From contig NZ_PXOH01000004.1 of assembly GCF_003007785.1 (NCBI RefSeq), forward strand, positions 218,583 through 282,582: a stretch of DNA of 64,000 nucleotides, in the 5' to 3' direction. The notes beneath the pieces are model-generated. The model was not told the DNA's origin. It saw only the letters and a program-made list of their open reading frames with translations, and searched no databases. The DNA comes from Aphanothece hegewaldii CCALA 016. Its GTDB lineage: Bacteria > Cyanobacteriota > Cyanobacteriia > Cyanobacteriales > Microcystaceae. Shown piece after piece: positions 30,997 through 40,999 of this stretch. The position numbers and the translations under genes were made by a program. Position 1 is the stretch's first letter. The number at the start of each line of letters is the position of its first letter.

Positions 30997-31974
30997 TTAA
31001 GTGTTTACTGTTAATTTTTCACGGCTCAGTATAGGAAGTTGATAACTCATGCCACGAGCAAAAGTATCCGTATTACCTGCTTTTGCTTCTAAAATTCGCT
31101 TGATGTTCATACTTTCTGCTCCAAAATCTTGAATTTGTAATTTGCCGTGACGTAATGGCTGATCTACTGGCCAAAAAGTGATACGGTGTTGGATAAAACC
31201 ACGAGCCGAAGGATCACCAAACGCATAAGAACAGGGAATAATCACGACTGGACAACGCTGATAAAAATTACGATCGCGGTAATAATAATCCTGTTCGATT
31301 AAGTAGTAATTCTTGAGGTCATAAGCGGTGAAAGTAACGGTAACATTTTGATTGTATTCATCGATAAATTCCCCTTTATCGTCGGTTATTTCTCCTTTAG
31401 CTCGTAATAAATGCGCCCAATCTTCGGTATTTTTCATATCTTTGAGATATTCAAAGCCCATTTCAATAGGTGCATCAATATAAATCGTGTCTGTTGAAAT
31501 GCGGTATCGTCCCTGTGCTGCTTCTTGATGACCCGCTTGACGTTCTAAAATGGCTTTGAGCGATCGACATTCGGATGTATGCACAGTTTCGATTCCCTGC
31601 ATAATCATTGGGGTTCGCCGTTTGGGATCGACAAAACTTAGCCAATGCAAATAGACCCCAGTTTCATCGGTATCAGGAGCTATATAATTAGCAGGAAACA
31701 GAAAAACGGGATAAACCTGAAAATATTTTTGATATTCAAAGCCACAATGCCATTCAATCCCAGATATGGCACAATTTTCGATTTTCCTGACGTGGTAGTA
31801 TAGATTATTTTGATAACCCGATGCTGTTCCGAGCCAAGTATTTTCGTCAATTTGTTCGATCATACGGCTGTAAAGTGTCCAGTCATTCAAGTTTTCTAGA
31901 CTGTAGATATAATCAAAAGTCGTCTCTAAAGAGGTAGCAATATAAGCTGATGTTGCAAAGGTATTTTCTTCCAT
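30997..31974 (-). CDS. scyC: ScyC, scytonemin cyclization protein
   Basis: ScyC closes the ring of the ScyA product to form the tricyclic ketone that is the scytonemin monomer precursor. The 325-residue protein has no classical enzyme motif. It consists of two copies of a SRPBCC-like domain: the first starts ATSLETTFDYIYSLENLNDW, the second DAPIEMGFEYLKDMKNTEDW, about 160 residues apart. The duplication is visible in the sequence. It follows scyB after 9 nt, the canonical order. Confidence 0.94.
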   Translation of the reverse strand: MEENTFATSAYIATSLETTFDYIYSLENLNDWTLYSRMIEQIDENTWLGTASGYQNNLYYHVRKIENCAISGIEWHCGFEYQKYFQVYPVFLFPANYIAPDTDETGVYLHWLSFVDPKRRTPMIMQGIETVHTSECRSLKAILERQAGHQEAAQGRYRISTDTIYIDAPIEMGFEYLKDMKNTEDWAHLLRAKGEITDDKGEFIDEYNQNVTVTFTAYDLKNYYLIEQDYYYRDRNFYQRCPVVIIPCSYAFGDPSARGFIQHRITFWPVDQPLRHGKLQIQDFGAESMNIKRILEAKAGNTDTFARGMSYQLPILSREKLTVNT

Positions 31975-31983
31975 GAATACTCT

Positions 31984-33084
31984 CTAAATGGGTTGAATAA
32001 AATGGGGGAAAACTTGTCCGTTTGATGATGTAGTCTTTTGCATGAATCTTGTTTTAGCTTGTTGTATTCGCTCTTCAGCTAAGGATTGAGCCGCTTGATG
32101 ATTGGTCATTTCCTGATTTTTAGCTCGAATAAAAATTTGCTCAAGACTGTCAGAAATATTGTTCAAGTGTTGAAAAACTTTTAACTCTTCGTAACCATTC
32201 ATCTCGTGATAGACATTAATTAAACCTCCAGCATTAATGACATAATCAGGACAATAAAGAATATTTTTCTCTTGCAATAATTTGCTGTGCAATCGTTCAT
32301 CTTCGAGTTGATTATTAGCGGCACCCGCAATAATTGAAGCTTTAATTTTAGGAATCGTTGAACTGTTAAGAACGCCTCCTAAAGCGCAGGGAGAAAAAAT
32401 CTCGACTTCTTGGTGATAAATATCCTTGGAATCGACCACTGTAGCCCCATAAAGTCGTTTAATATCATCCGTTTTAGCTCGATCAAGGTCGCAGACAGTT
32501 AATTTAGCTCCCTGTTCATGTAGGTATTGACAGAGGTGTTTACCCACATTTCCCAAACCTTGAATCGCTACCCTCAATCCTTCGAGATTTTCCTGCTGCC
32601 AACGAAAAGCGATCGCCGCTTCCATCCCCAATAAAACCCCCATTGCTGTCACTGGTGCAGGGCCGCCCGATTTTTCCTCTTGGCCGACTACATACTGGGT
32701 TTCATGGCAGATTTCTCGAACGTCTTCGGGAGAAAGATTGACATCTTGACCTGTGACAAATTGGCCTTGCAAACGATTGACAAATCGTCCATAAGCTCGC
32801 AATAATTCTTTATTTTTATCGGAGGGATGGGCAATGATGACCGCTTTAGCTCCCCCGACAGGAATATTGGCACAAGCAGCTTTATAAGTCATGCCACGAC
32901 TCAGACGCAGCGCATCCCAAAGAGCATCTATCTCACTCGCATAAGGCCACAGACGGGTCGCTCCCATTGCCGTTCCTAAACTGGTATTATGAATCGCTAT
33001 GATTGCCCTGAGATTGCACGCGCTGTCATGGCAAAACAAAACTTGCTCATGTCCCATTCCTGTAACTGTTTCAAAAAGATTCAC
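31984..33084 (-). CDS. scyB: ScyB, tryptophan dehydrogenase
   Basis: ScyB is a Glu/Leu/Phe/Val dehydrogenase family enzyme that oxidatively deaminates L-tryptophan to indole-3-pyruvate, the first committed step to scytonemin. The 366 residues include the catalytic Lys region PVGGAKAVI, the N-terminal ATRLWPY substrate segment, the NAD-binding GLGNVGKHL and AGAANNQLEDE. It lies 15 nt after scyA. Its tryptophan would come from the divergent trp genes. Confidence 0.95.
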   Translation of the reverse strand: MNLFETVTGMGHEQVLFCHDSACNLRAIIAIHNTSLGTAMGATRLWPYASEIDALWDALRLSRGMTYKAACANIPVGGAKAVIIAHPSDKNKELLRAYGRFVNRLQGQFVTGQDVNLSPEDVREICHETQYVVGQEEKSGGPAPVTAMGVLLGMEAAIAFRWQQENLEGLRVAIQGLGNVGKHLCQYLHEQGAKLTVCDLDRAKTDDIKRLYGATVVDSKDIYHQEVEIFSPCALGGVLNSSTIPKIKASIIAGAANNQLEDERLHSKLLQEKNILYCPDYVINAGGLINVYHEMNGYEELKVFQHLNNISDSLEQIFIRAKNQEMTNHQAAQSLAEERIQQAKTRFMQKTTSSNGQVFPHFIQPI

Positions 33085-33099
33085 CCGACTTTCTCCTGC

Positions 33100-34890
33100 T
33101 CACACTAAGGGAAAAGAGATCTGTTTTTCTTCTTTTGTGGCTTTAATGCCTTGAACACTCAAACTCTTATTGCGACCTTTCGACGGTGCAAGACGCATCG
33201 GGTCAATGCACACATCAATAACCACTGGGCCTGAGATAGCCATTGCTTGATGTAGAACGGTTTCTAAATCGGATTCTCGTTCTAAGCGAATTCCTTCGGC
33301 ACCCATGCCATTAGCGATCGCTGCAAAATCAGCTTGTGGGATCGTGGCATCTGCTCCCGTTAATCCGAGTAAGGACATTCCTTGATAGCACATATTGTAA
33401 CGAGCGTCATTAAGGACGATCCAAACGGCAGGAACTTGGTATTTAACGGCTGTACTGACTTCGCTATTCATCAGCATTGCCCCATCACCAACAATAGCCA
33501 CCGCTTTACCGCCTCGTCCTAATGCAGCACCGACTACACCCGTCACGTTATGACCCATCGAACCCACACCCGTACTAACGCGGTAGCGATGGGGCTGATC
33601 GAAACGCAATAGATGAGTTGACCAAGTAAACGAGTTACCTGATTCTGCTAAAACAAGGGCATCACTACCATCAACAATAATGCGCTGGATCGCCTCAATT
33701 AATACTTCAGGTCGTACTAAATCTAAATCTTCAGTAACTGTATCAATCTCGATAGTTTCGGGATTGGGAAAAGACAAGATTTGAGGCAATTTGATCGGTA
33801 AAGCATCTAGCAAAGCTTCAACAAAGATCTCGACATCAGCAATCACAGGATAGGTTGTCGCCATCGGATAAGCCACCCCAGGCACTTTCGGATCAATATC
33901 AACATGGATAAATCCTTCAGGAGGTATCATTGCTTCACTCCAAAATGAGGTCGGTTCACCTAAGCGCGTTCCTAAAACTAGAATGTGTCGCGGAGAGTGA
34001 TCATGTAGATACTGCATGACCGACTCATGACCACCCACACCAGTTACCCCGACAAATTGGGGATGGCTTTCAGGAAAAATCCCTTTACCACGAGGCGAAC
34101 ACATTACCGCCGCCCCTGTGATTTCGGCAAGTTGAAGGATCAAATCGGCTGCATGACGCGCCCCAAAACCGACCCAAATCGCAAATGAGCCATCTTGGAG
34201 TAACTGGGCAACTTCGAGAATAGTATCGTTACTCGGAACAGATAACTTGACATCTGGATAAATATATGGTAAAGGAATTTCGCTAGGCATCGATTGTACT
34301 CCAGTTGGAATACTGATATGAGCGACAAATCCCCCTATTCCAGCCAATCCTAGAGCCAACCGACGAGCAATCTGGGGTAATTGCTTCGGAGACTCTAAGA
34401 CCGTTGCCTCGTGAAACAGCGTTCCTGAAGTAAAAATACCTTCTTGGGGTAGGGTATAATTGCTGGTTTCTTGGATTGCCCAACGTCCGCGCTGTGGGGC
34501 TGAAGTACAAGCGGATAAATGAATAACCTTAGCTCCTTCATCTCGTGCGGCTAACAGTCCCGTTAAGGCGTTGGTAATACCAGGCCCTGCCGTTGTAAAG
34601 ACCACTACAGGACGATTACTAGCAAAGTAAGCTTCTGTGGCTGCAAAAGCCGCACCGCCCTCGTGACGGCAATGGATGACTTGAATCAAAGGACTATTAG
34701 ATAGAGCCGCCCACAAAGTGGCCATTGCTCCACCCGAAACCCCAAAAGCTTGACGGACACCTAAATTTTCTAGCACTTTGACGATCGCTTGGGCAACTGT
34801 TACAGAGATAGTCTCCCCGTTCCCATCAAAGGTGAAATTTTTGGCTGATATCGTTTTTTGCGATGTTAATCGAGATTGAGCTTTAACCAT
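33100..34890 (-). CDS. scyA: ScyA, thiamine-dependent acyloin synthase
   Basis: ScyA, an acetolactate-synthase homologue, couples indole-3-pyruvate with p-hydroxyphenylpyruvate to the beta-keto acid used by ScyC. The 596 residues show the three TPP-enzyme domains: N-terminal domain with the catalytic Glu in HCRHEGGAAFAATEA, central domain, and the C-terminal TPP/Mg motif GDGAMLMNSEVST...VLNDARYN. It follows an unknown 410-residue gene by 37 nt. ScyB and ScyC follow directly. Confidence 0.95.
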   Translation of the reverse strand: MVKAQSRLTSQKTISAKNFTFDGNGETISVTVAQAIVKVLENLGVRQAFGVSGGAMATLWAALSNSPLIQVIHCRHEGGAAFAATEAYFASNRPVVVFTTAGPGITNALTGLLAARDEGAKVIHLSACTSAPQRGRWAIQETSNYTLPQEGIFTSGTLFHEATVLESPKQLPQIARRLALGLAGIGGFVAHISIPTGVQSMPSEIPLPYIYPDVKLSVPSNDTILEVAQLLQDGSFAIWVGFGARHAADLILQLAEITGAAVMCSPRGKGIFPESHPQFVGVTGVGGHESVMQYLHDHSPRHILVLGTRLGEPTSFWSEAMIPPEGFIHVDIDPKVPGVAYPMATTYPVIADVEIFVEALLDALPIKLPQILSFPNPETIEIDTVTEDLDLVRPEVLIEAIQRIIVDGSDALVLAESGNSFTWSTHLLRFDQPHRYRVSTGVGSMGHNVTGVVGAALGRGGKAVAIVGDGAMLMNSEVSTAVKYQVPAVWIVLNDARYNMCYQGMSLLGLTGADATIPQADFAAIANGMGAEGIRLERESDLETVLHQAMAISGPVVIDVCIDPMRLAPSKGRNKSLSVQGIKATKEEKQISFPLV

Positions 34891-34927
34891 TGTTTTTCCA
34901 GATATATAGTTGTTGGGTCATTAAAAA

Positions 34928-36160
34928 TCAAAGACCACCGCTAACGTCGGTTCCCACTGGAAACGGTAAGCTACCACCTCCACCAAACGGATTTTCTCCG
35001 TTAAAGAAATCACCAATGTTTGAAAAATCATAGGTGTAATCATCTGCGGTGGGATATCCAGAGAAATCAAAAGTGAAGTTATAATCGTCTGCGGTAGGAT
35101 AGTCACCATTTAGCAAATCGTCATTAGCAACATTCGATGTATTAACGGAATTTCCATTTGTGAGATCATCGAAATCATATTGGTAATCTTCTTGGGTTGG
35201 ATAATCCCCAGAGAAATCGAAGTCGAAAACATAATCTTCTTGGGTTGGATAATCGCCGTCGGTTGTATCGAATTCTTCGCCACCGAAGGGATTACCACCG
35301 CCACCTAAGCTAGTGCTACTGCTGCTGATTTCTGGTTCGTCTCCATCAATGAAAGGATTACCATCAGTTAGAGGATTCCAATCTCGCCAAGGATTGCCGC
35401 CTATACCACCCCCACCACCGGGAAAGGGATTACCACCGCCACCGACATTACCAAAGATATCTTCTGGGCTGTCAATTTCAAAACCAGGGATATCGAACAA
35501 ACGACCGAAAGGACTTTGACGAAGCAGTTCTAATAACTCGGAGTTATCACCGCCAGTATTATCATCAGTATTACTATTAGTATTCATTGCTGTTAAAAAA
35601 GGATTGCTGTTTAAGACACCGCTATCATCAGGAAAATTCAACTCATAGGTACGATCGTTATCGCTTGCTGTTGCGTCATTAACCAGAGTGACATTACCGT
35701 TACTATCGATCACAAAATAGCGATCGCCATTTCCGAAAATGGTTTGATTGTCTTCACTAATGCTGATGCGATTGCCAGTTAGGTTATTATCATTTCCATC
35801 AGGACGATTGCCGTTACCAGTAATAGTGTTACCACTTCCACTCGAACGATTGCCATTACCTGCGATCGTGTTATCGTTCCCTAAATACCAATTTCCGTTA
35901 CCTATGGTTTGGTTGCCATTGCCAAAATACCAGTTACCATTTCCTGTAGTTTGGTTATCACTATTAAAATACCAGTTACCGTTACCTGTGGTTTGATTGT
36001 TGTTACTTTCAAAACCATCGATCGGCCAAGTGCCACCACCTACAAAAGACGGAATACCACCACCAGCAAAAGGCGGGAGATTTCCATTGGGAAAATTGCC
36101 ATCACCCACACCAAAAATGGGCATATTAGTTAAAGGATTTTCTCCGTTGCTTTGAGACAT
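34928..36160 (-). CDS. Gly/Asn-rich repeat protein, first gene of the scytonemin operon
   Basis: A 410-residue protein I do not recognise. Residues 50-130 consist of about nine 9-10-residue repeats of the type GNGNWYFGN(G/D)NQT. The C-terminal third has tyrosine- and aspartate-rich repeats GDYPTQEDYVFDFDF and YPTADDYTYDF. Linkers are rich in G, N, P and F. There is no signal peptide, membrane helix or catalytic motif. The start has AGAGG 5 nt before ATG. It lies 37 nt upstream of scyA on the same strand, so it is the operon's first gene. Repeats of this kind suggest a structural, disordered or scaffold protein. Confidence 0.75.
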   Translation of the reverse strand: MSQSNGENPLTNMPIFGVGDGNFPNGNLPPFAGGGIPSFVGGGTWPIDGFESNNNQTTGNGNWYFNSDNQTTGNGNWYFGNGNQTIGNGNWYLGNDNTIAGNGNRSSGSGNTITGNGNRPDGNDNNLTGNRISISEDNQTIFGNGDRYFVIDSNGNVTLVNDATASDNDRTYELNFPDDSGVLNSNPFLTAMNTNSNTDDNTGGDNSELLELLRQSPFGRLFDIPGFEIDSPEDIFGNVGGGGNPFPGGGGGIGGNPWRDWNPLTDGNPFIDGDEPEISSSSTSLGGGGNPFGGEEFDTTDGDYPTQEDYVFDFDFSGDYPTQEDYQYDFDDLTNGNSVNTSNVANDDLLNGDYPTADDYNFTFDFSGYPTADDYTYDFSNIGDFFNGENPFGGGGSLPFPVGTDVSGGL

Positions 36161-37004
36161 AAAACCTCTAGAAAATTGCTATGATTTTCTTGATTTAATA
36201 CTTACTACTAGGTTTTGTATTTATTAATTGTTGATTTATTTAATCAATACAATTACCGTCGTTGTGAAGTATGAAATCATCCTCGATTGCTTAAAGAATT
36301 TAATCAAAGCAAAACTTTATTCATGTATTGCAGCTTATAAAATATATTTCAGGGAAACAATCAACTATCTTTCGTTTGAAGTGACGATTTTTTGGATTCA
36401 CTAAAATGTATTCCTCGAAACAATTTTTAATTTATTATTAAATGAGGTAAACTTGGAGAGATGATTCTGTTTAGCTCAATAATATTACTCTTGACTATTT
36501 TTTCTCTTCCATCATTGCCCGTCTTCTCTGTTATAGGTTAAAATGCCGCATTTAAGGGTTATCGAACACTTCCGCAAATTAGTATATTAACAATTTTTTT
36601 AATTCAATCTGTCTAAAGGTATAGATAATTTTTAAACTTACTCTATCTTAAGATTGTAAAAAATTAAGTTCAAATCATAAATATTTTTGTTCATAATTAA
36701 AAAAGTTAAAAATCTATATGAGCATCATATAATTTAATCAAAAATAATTTAACAAAAAAATTCCATCTTTAGAGAGATAAAATTTGATTAATTCAAAAAA
36801 AATGTGCTTATTACAACAAAAATTATAAAACTATAAATCTTAAAGTCAAATCTAAACTTTGTATATTGTTACTTCAAAAAAAACTTATTAAGCTGGCAAT
36901 TAATAAACTAAAAAAAATGTAATTTGTAGAAATAAAATATTTTAAATTCTACAAGCAAAGTATAGATATTGCTTCATTTTTTTAAAGTAGGTTAGGGACA
37001 TTAA
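36161..37004. other. AT-rich divergent promoter region between scytonemin and trp operons
   Basis: An 844-nt, strongly AT-rich gap separates the two divergent operons and must hold both promoters. I see no clear consensus promoter pair or long dyad. One short frame at 36461-36541 (26 residues, hydrophobic: MILFSSIILLLTIFSLPS...) has GGAG close to its ATG but is weakly supported. The region is the natural place for binding of the AraC-type regulator encoded at 48.4 kb. Confidence 0.5.
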
Positions 37005-39224
37005 ATGACTACACAATCCCATAGCTACGTTACTCAAGGCGGTATTCAGATATCCCGTCTTACCAAAGAAATTACGAGCAACACTGCACTAGAAAAGATT
37101 CTATCTTCTCTCGATACACAACGAGGGGGCTTATTAGCTAGTAGTTATGAATATCCGGGGCGGTACAAAAGATGGGCGATCGGTTTTATTAATCCTCCTC
37201 TGGAACTAACTACCCGCGATCACAATTTTAGTTTGAAGGCGCATAACGAACGCGGTAAGCAACTTCTCCCTTATATTGCCCAAAGTATCACCAATCATCC
37301 TCAATTAGTAGAAGTTATCCTACAGAGCGATCGCATTACAGGTTCGATCCAGAAAACAAACCAACTTTTTTCAGAAGAAGAAAGAAGTAAACAACCCTCC
37401 GTTTTTACTCTCATTCGTATCCTAAGTCAACTTTTTGCCAGTCAAGAAGACGAAAATTTAGGACTCTATGGCGCATTTGGTTACGATCTGGTTTTCCAAT
37501 TTGAATCAATTACTCAGAGTCGCTCTCGTCCCGATGACCAAAGGGATTTAGTCATGTATCTTCCCGATGAGTTAACGATCGTAGACTACTATCTACAGCG
37601 AGCCTATCAAATACAATATGACTTTGAGACCTGCTTTGGCAATACCCAAGGAATGCCCCACACAGGCGAAACAATCAATTATCGAGGACGACGACAACAA
37701 ACTCCACTAACACAAGTATCTGACTGCTTACCAGATGAATATCCCCATTTAGTAAAAACAGCCTTTGAATACTTTCGTCGTGGGGATCTATTTGAAGTCG
37801 TGCCAAGTCAGAGTTTTTATCGAGTCTGCGAAGAAGCTCCTAGTAAATTATTTCAAACCTTACAGCAAATTAACCCTAGTCCCTATGGATTTATCTTCAA
37901 TTTAGGAGGTGAATATTTAATTGGGGCATCTCCAGAAATGTTCGTGCGAGTTGAGGGGAGATGTGTCGAAACCTGTCCGATTAGCGGTACGATCAGTCGG
38001 GGTGAAGATGCGATTAGTGATGCAGCCCAGATCCGACAGTTGCTGAATTCCCATAAGGATGAAGCCGAGTTAACGATGTGTACTGATGTCGATCGCAATG
38101 ACAAGTCGCGCATCTGTGAACCAGGATCAGTTAAAGTGATTGGTCGTCGTCAGATCGAATTATACAGCCATCTGATCCATACCGTTGATCATGTTGAAGG
38201 CATTCTAAGACCCGAATTTGATGCCCTAGATGCTTTTTTAACCCATACTTGGGCGGTGACTGTGACAGGTGCGCCCAAACGAGCGGCTATTCAATTTATT
38301 GAACAACACGAACGGAGTGTACGTCGTTGGTATGGCGGTGCGGTTGGTTATTTTGCCTTTAACGGGAATCTCAATACGGGTTTGATCCTGCGAACGATTC
38401 GTTTACAAAATTCTGTGGCTGAAGTGCGCGCTGGTGCAACCGTTCTTTTTGACTCAGTACCAGAAGCCGAAGCACAAGAAACAATAACTAAAGCGGCGGC
38501 TTTATTTCAAACTTTACACCAAGCTAAACAGCCATCTTTTAGAACGACAACAGGTTTAAAGACTGAACCAACTATTCTATCTAAGCGTATTCTTCTTATT
38601 GATTATGAAGATTCTTTCGTTCATACGCTGGCTAATTATTTGCGTCAGGCGGGAGCGATCGTTACAACACTACGTCATGGCTTTGATGAGTCTCTTTTAG
38701 ACCCAGAAGCCCTAGATTTAGTGGTTCTTTCTCCAGGACCTGGCAGACCTAAAGATTTTGGTGTTCCGACCACAGTCCAAACCTGTATTGCTCAAAAACT
38801 ACCGATATTTGGCGTTTGTTTGGGATTACAAGGGATTGTTGAGTCTTTGGGCGGACAATTGGGGGTACTCAATTATCCTCAACATGGTAAAACATCTCGT
38901 ATTTTTGTCAGCGATCCTAATTCATCACTCTTTAAAAATTTACCCGTTTCTTTTGAAGTTGGGCGCTATCACTCATTGTTTGCCCTGCCTCAGCATCTAC
39001 CGTCAGAACTGAGGGTGACGGCGGTTTCAGAAGACGATGTAATTATGGCGATCGAACATTCTACTTTACCAATTGCTGCCGTTCAATTCCATCCAGAATC
39101 AATTATGACTCTAGCTGGTCAGATTGGTTTATCGATTATTAAGAATGTCATGCAATACTACGCCAAAACTGAAGATATTACGCCTTTATCTACTCCAATT
39201 ACGACAAATACTGAACTAATGTAA
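37005..39224 (+). CDS. trpE: Fused anthranilate synthase TrpE-TrpG
   Basis: Makes anthranilate from chorismate and glutamine, the first step of tryptophan synthesis. Residues 1-510 are the chorismate-binding component: EVVPSQSFYR, GEYLIGASPEMFVR, CPISGTISRG, the basic segment TMCTDVDRNDKSRICEPGSV and TGAPKRAAIQFI. Residues 525-725 are a glutamine amidotransferase with catalytic Cys in FGVCLGLQGIVE and HPES at the end. Fused TrpEG occurs in scytonemin clusters and some rhizobia. AGGGA precedes the ATG. A second, housekeeping trpE probably lies elsewhere, as in other scytonemin producers. Confidence 0.95.
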   Translation: MTTQSHSYVTQGGIQISRLTKEITSNTALEKILSSLDTQRGGLLASSYEYPGRYKRWAIGFINPPLELTTRDHNFSLKAHNERGKQLLPYIAQSITNHPQLVEVILQSDRITGSIQKTNQLFSEEERSKQPSVFTLIRILSQLFASQEDENLGLYGAFGYDLVFQFESITQSRSRPDDQRDLVMYLPDELTIVDYYLQRAYQIQYDFETCFGNTQGMPHTGETINYRGRRQQTPLTQVSDCLPDEYPHLVKTAFEYFRRGDLFEVVPSQSFYRVCEEAPSKLFQTLQQINPSPYGFIFNLGGEYLIGASPEMFVRVEGRCVETCPISGTISRGEDAISDAAQIRQLLNSHKDEAELTMCTDVDRNDKSRICEPGSVKVIGRRQIELYSHLIHTVDHVEGILRPEFDALDAFLTHTWAVTVTGAPKRAAIQFIEQHERSVRRWYGGAVGYFAFNGNLNTGLILRTIRLQNSVAEVRAGATVLFDSVPEAEAQETITKAAALFQTLHQAKQPSFRTTTGLKTEPTILSKRILLIDYEDSFVHTLANYLRQAGAIVTTLRHGFDESLLDPEALDLVVLSPGPGRPKDFGVPTTVQTCIAQKLPIFGVCLGLQGIVESLGGQLGVLNYPQHGKTSRIFVSDPNSSLFKNLPVSFEVGRYHSLFALPQHLPSELRVTAVSEDDVIMAIEHSTLPIAAVQFHPESIMTLAGQIGLSIIKNVMQYYAKTEDITPLSTPITTNTELM

Positions 39225-39229
39225 GTTTT

Positions 39230-40141
39230 ATGTTAATTCGCCGCCGTTTTCCAACGAATACTAATTATACGCTTGCATCTTGTGAAGACCAACCACACAA
39301 TATTTTAGAAAAAATTGTTTGGCATAAAGAGCAAGAAGTCAGACAAATGCAAACTCAACTTTCTTTTAGAGAATTGCAAACTCAGCTTCAAGATTTCCCT
39401 CGGAACCAAAATTTTATTTTTGCTCTTGAACAAAGTTTTCTTAAACCAAGTTTAATCGCTGAAGTCAAACGAGAATCACCCAGTAAAGGAATCATACGGG
39501 ATAATTTCGATCCCTTTAGTATTGCTGTAGCCTATGAACAGGGCGGTGCGTCTTGTTTGTCGGTACTGTGCGATCGTACTTTTTTCGGTGGTAGTTTTAC
39601 TTATTTACAGGCGATTCGTAAACGAGTTTCCTTACCGCTACTGTGTAAAGAGTTTATCATCGACCCCTATCAAATCTATTTAGCTCGTGCTAGAGGGGCG
39701 GATGCTGTTCTACTGATTGCTGCTATTTTATGCGATCGAGATTTACAAGATTTAATTGATTTAACTCACAACTTGGGGATGGAACCACTGCTCGAAGTAC
39801 ATAGCTTTTCTGAGTGTGAACGGGTTTTAAATTTTATGGGAGTCCGTTTATTAGGAATAAACAATCGAAATTTAGAAGATTTTACAGTCGATTTAAGCAC
39901 GACAGAAGAACTGATGAACGCATACGGTGAGGAGTTCAGTCAACGAGGAATTAAGATCGTTAGCGAATCAGGTATCTTCACTCAAGACGATTTAGAGCGA
40001 GTCGCCCAAGCGGGTGTTACTGCAATTCTAGTGGGTGAAAGCCTCATCAGACAACCCGATTTAGAACAAGCGATCAGAGATTTATATCATGATCAATTTT
40101 CCACTTATAAGACGTGTCATAGCGTGTCTCTACCTATCTAA
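39230..40141 (+). CDS. trpC: Indole-3-glycerol phosphate synthase
   Basis: Catalyses ring closure to indole-3-glycerol phosphate in tryptophan synthesis. The 303-residue TIM barrel shows the expected motifs: [57 protein letters not shown] and VSESGI...[10 protein letters not shown]. The start is 5 nt after the trpE stop. The final residues after about IRDLYHDQ (TCHSVSLPI) are read from a copy of a dispersed palindromic repeat, so the C-terminal tail is an add-on. No trpD lies in this operon. Confidence 0.95.
   Translation: MLIRRRFPTNTNYTLASCEDQPHNILEKIVWHKEQEVRQMQTQLSFRELQTQLQDFPRNQNFIFALEQSFLKPSLIAEVKRESPSKGIIRDNFDPFSIAVAYEQGGASCLSVLCDRTFFGGSFTYLQAIRKRVSLPLLCKEFIIDPYQIYLARARGADAVLLIAAILCDRDLQDLIDLTHNLGMEPLLEVHSFSECERVLNFMGVRLLGINNRNLEDFTVDLSTTEELMNAYGEEFSQRGIKIVSESGIFTQDDLERVAQAGVTAILVGESLIRQPDLEQAIRDLYHDQFSTYKTCHSVSLPI
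40108..40134. repeat. Dispersed AGAC...GTCTCTAC palindrome inside the trpC 3' end
   Basis: AAGACGTGTCATAGCGTGTC followed by TCTAC is a variant of the element at 1539-1562; the same core is seen near 44401. It supplies the last codons of trpC before the stop, which suggests it inserted at the end of the gene. Confidence 0.55.
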
Positions 40142-40155
40142 TCTCTAATAACACA

Positions 40156-40974
40156 ATGACTATTATTTCTGACACCTTTGAAAAGTTACGACAACAGGAT
40201 CGTTGCGCCCTAATTCCTTTTATCACCGCAGGCGATCCCAATTTAGAGACAACTGCCCAAGTTTTACGGGTATTAGACGACAATGGAGCAGATTTTATCG
40301 AGTTGGGCTTTCCCTACTCCGATCCTTTGGCTGATGGACCCGTGATCCATGCTGCAGCGACTCACGCTTTAAAACGAGGAACTCGCTTAGAGGAGGTTTT
40401 AGAAGTAATTCAGATGACCAGTTCTAGTATAAAAGCGCCGATTATTCTGTTTACTTACTATAACCCGATTTTAAATCGCGGTATTCGCTCATTTGTCGAA
40501 CAGATCGCTCGTATGGGAGTAGAAGGTCTGATTGTACCAGATTTGCCGATCGAAGAAGCTTCTCATTTACTGCAAGTGACTTCGGAAGTCGGAATTGAAG
40601 TAACTTTATTGGTTGCGCCCACCAGTTCAACAGAAAGAATCAAAGCGATCGCAACTCAGTCGGGTGGCTTTATTTATTTGGTGAGTGTTACGGGTGTAAC
40701 GGGAATACGATCCAACTTGCAAGGACGAGTTAAAGAGTTACTGGGGCAAATGCGACAAATCACCGATAAACCCATTGGAGTTGGGTTTGGGATTTCTAGT
40801 AGAGAACAAGCACAGCAAGTCAGGGAATGGGGGGCTGATGCCGTCATTGTTGGTAGTGCTTTTGTGCAACGCTTGGCTACAGGTACGCCAACAGAAGGAT
40901 TACAAGCGGTAGGCCACCTCTGCCGAGAACTGAAAACCGTCCTCGATACGCCCAAAATTGCTATTTCAGTTTAA
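40156..40974 (+). CDS. trpA: Tryptophan synthase alpha subunit
   Basis: Splits indole-3-glycerol phosphate to indole and glyceraldehyde-3-phosphate; indole passes to TrpB. The 272-residue protein has the usual TIM-barrel motifs: [14 protein letters not shown], the catalytic Glu in [20 protein letters not shown], the second acidic catalytic residue in [12 protein letters not shown] and GVGFGIS...AVIVGSAFV. Its place between trpC and trpB is typical of the scytonemin cluster. Confidence 0.97.
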   Translation: MTIISDTFEKLRQQDRCALIPFITAGDPNLETTAQVLRVLDDNGADFIELGFPYSDPLADGPVIHAAATHALKRGTRLEEVLEVIQMTSSSIKAPIILFTYYNPILNRGIRSFVEQIARMGVEGLIVPDLPIEEASHLLQVTSEVGIEVTLLVAPTSSTERIKAIATQSGGFIYLVSVTGVTGIRSNLQGRVKELLGQMRQITDKPIGVGFGISSREQAQQVREWGADAVIVGSAFVQRLATGTPTEGLQAVGHLCRELKTVLDTPKIAISV

Positions 40975-40999
40975 GCTATATTGACTTTTTACTAAAAAT

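Noticed and set aside
35313..36133. Plus-strand frames opposite the Gly/Asn-rich gene
   Set aside because: Low-complexity shadows of the repeat gene; no start signals.
36461..36541. A 26-residue hydrophobic peptide gene upstream of trpE
   Set aside because: The GGAG is too close to the ATG, the region is AT-rich, and no other support exists, so it is only mentioned in the gap description.
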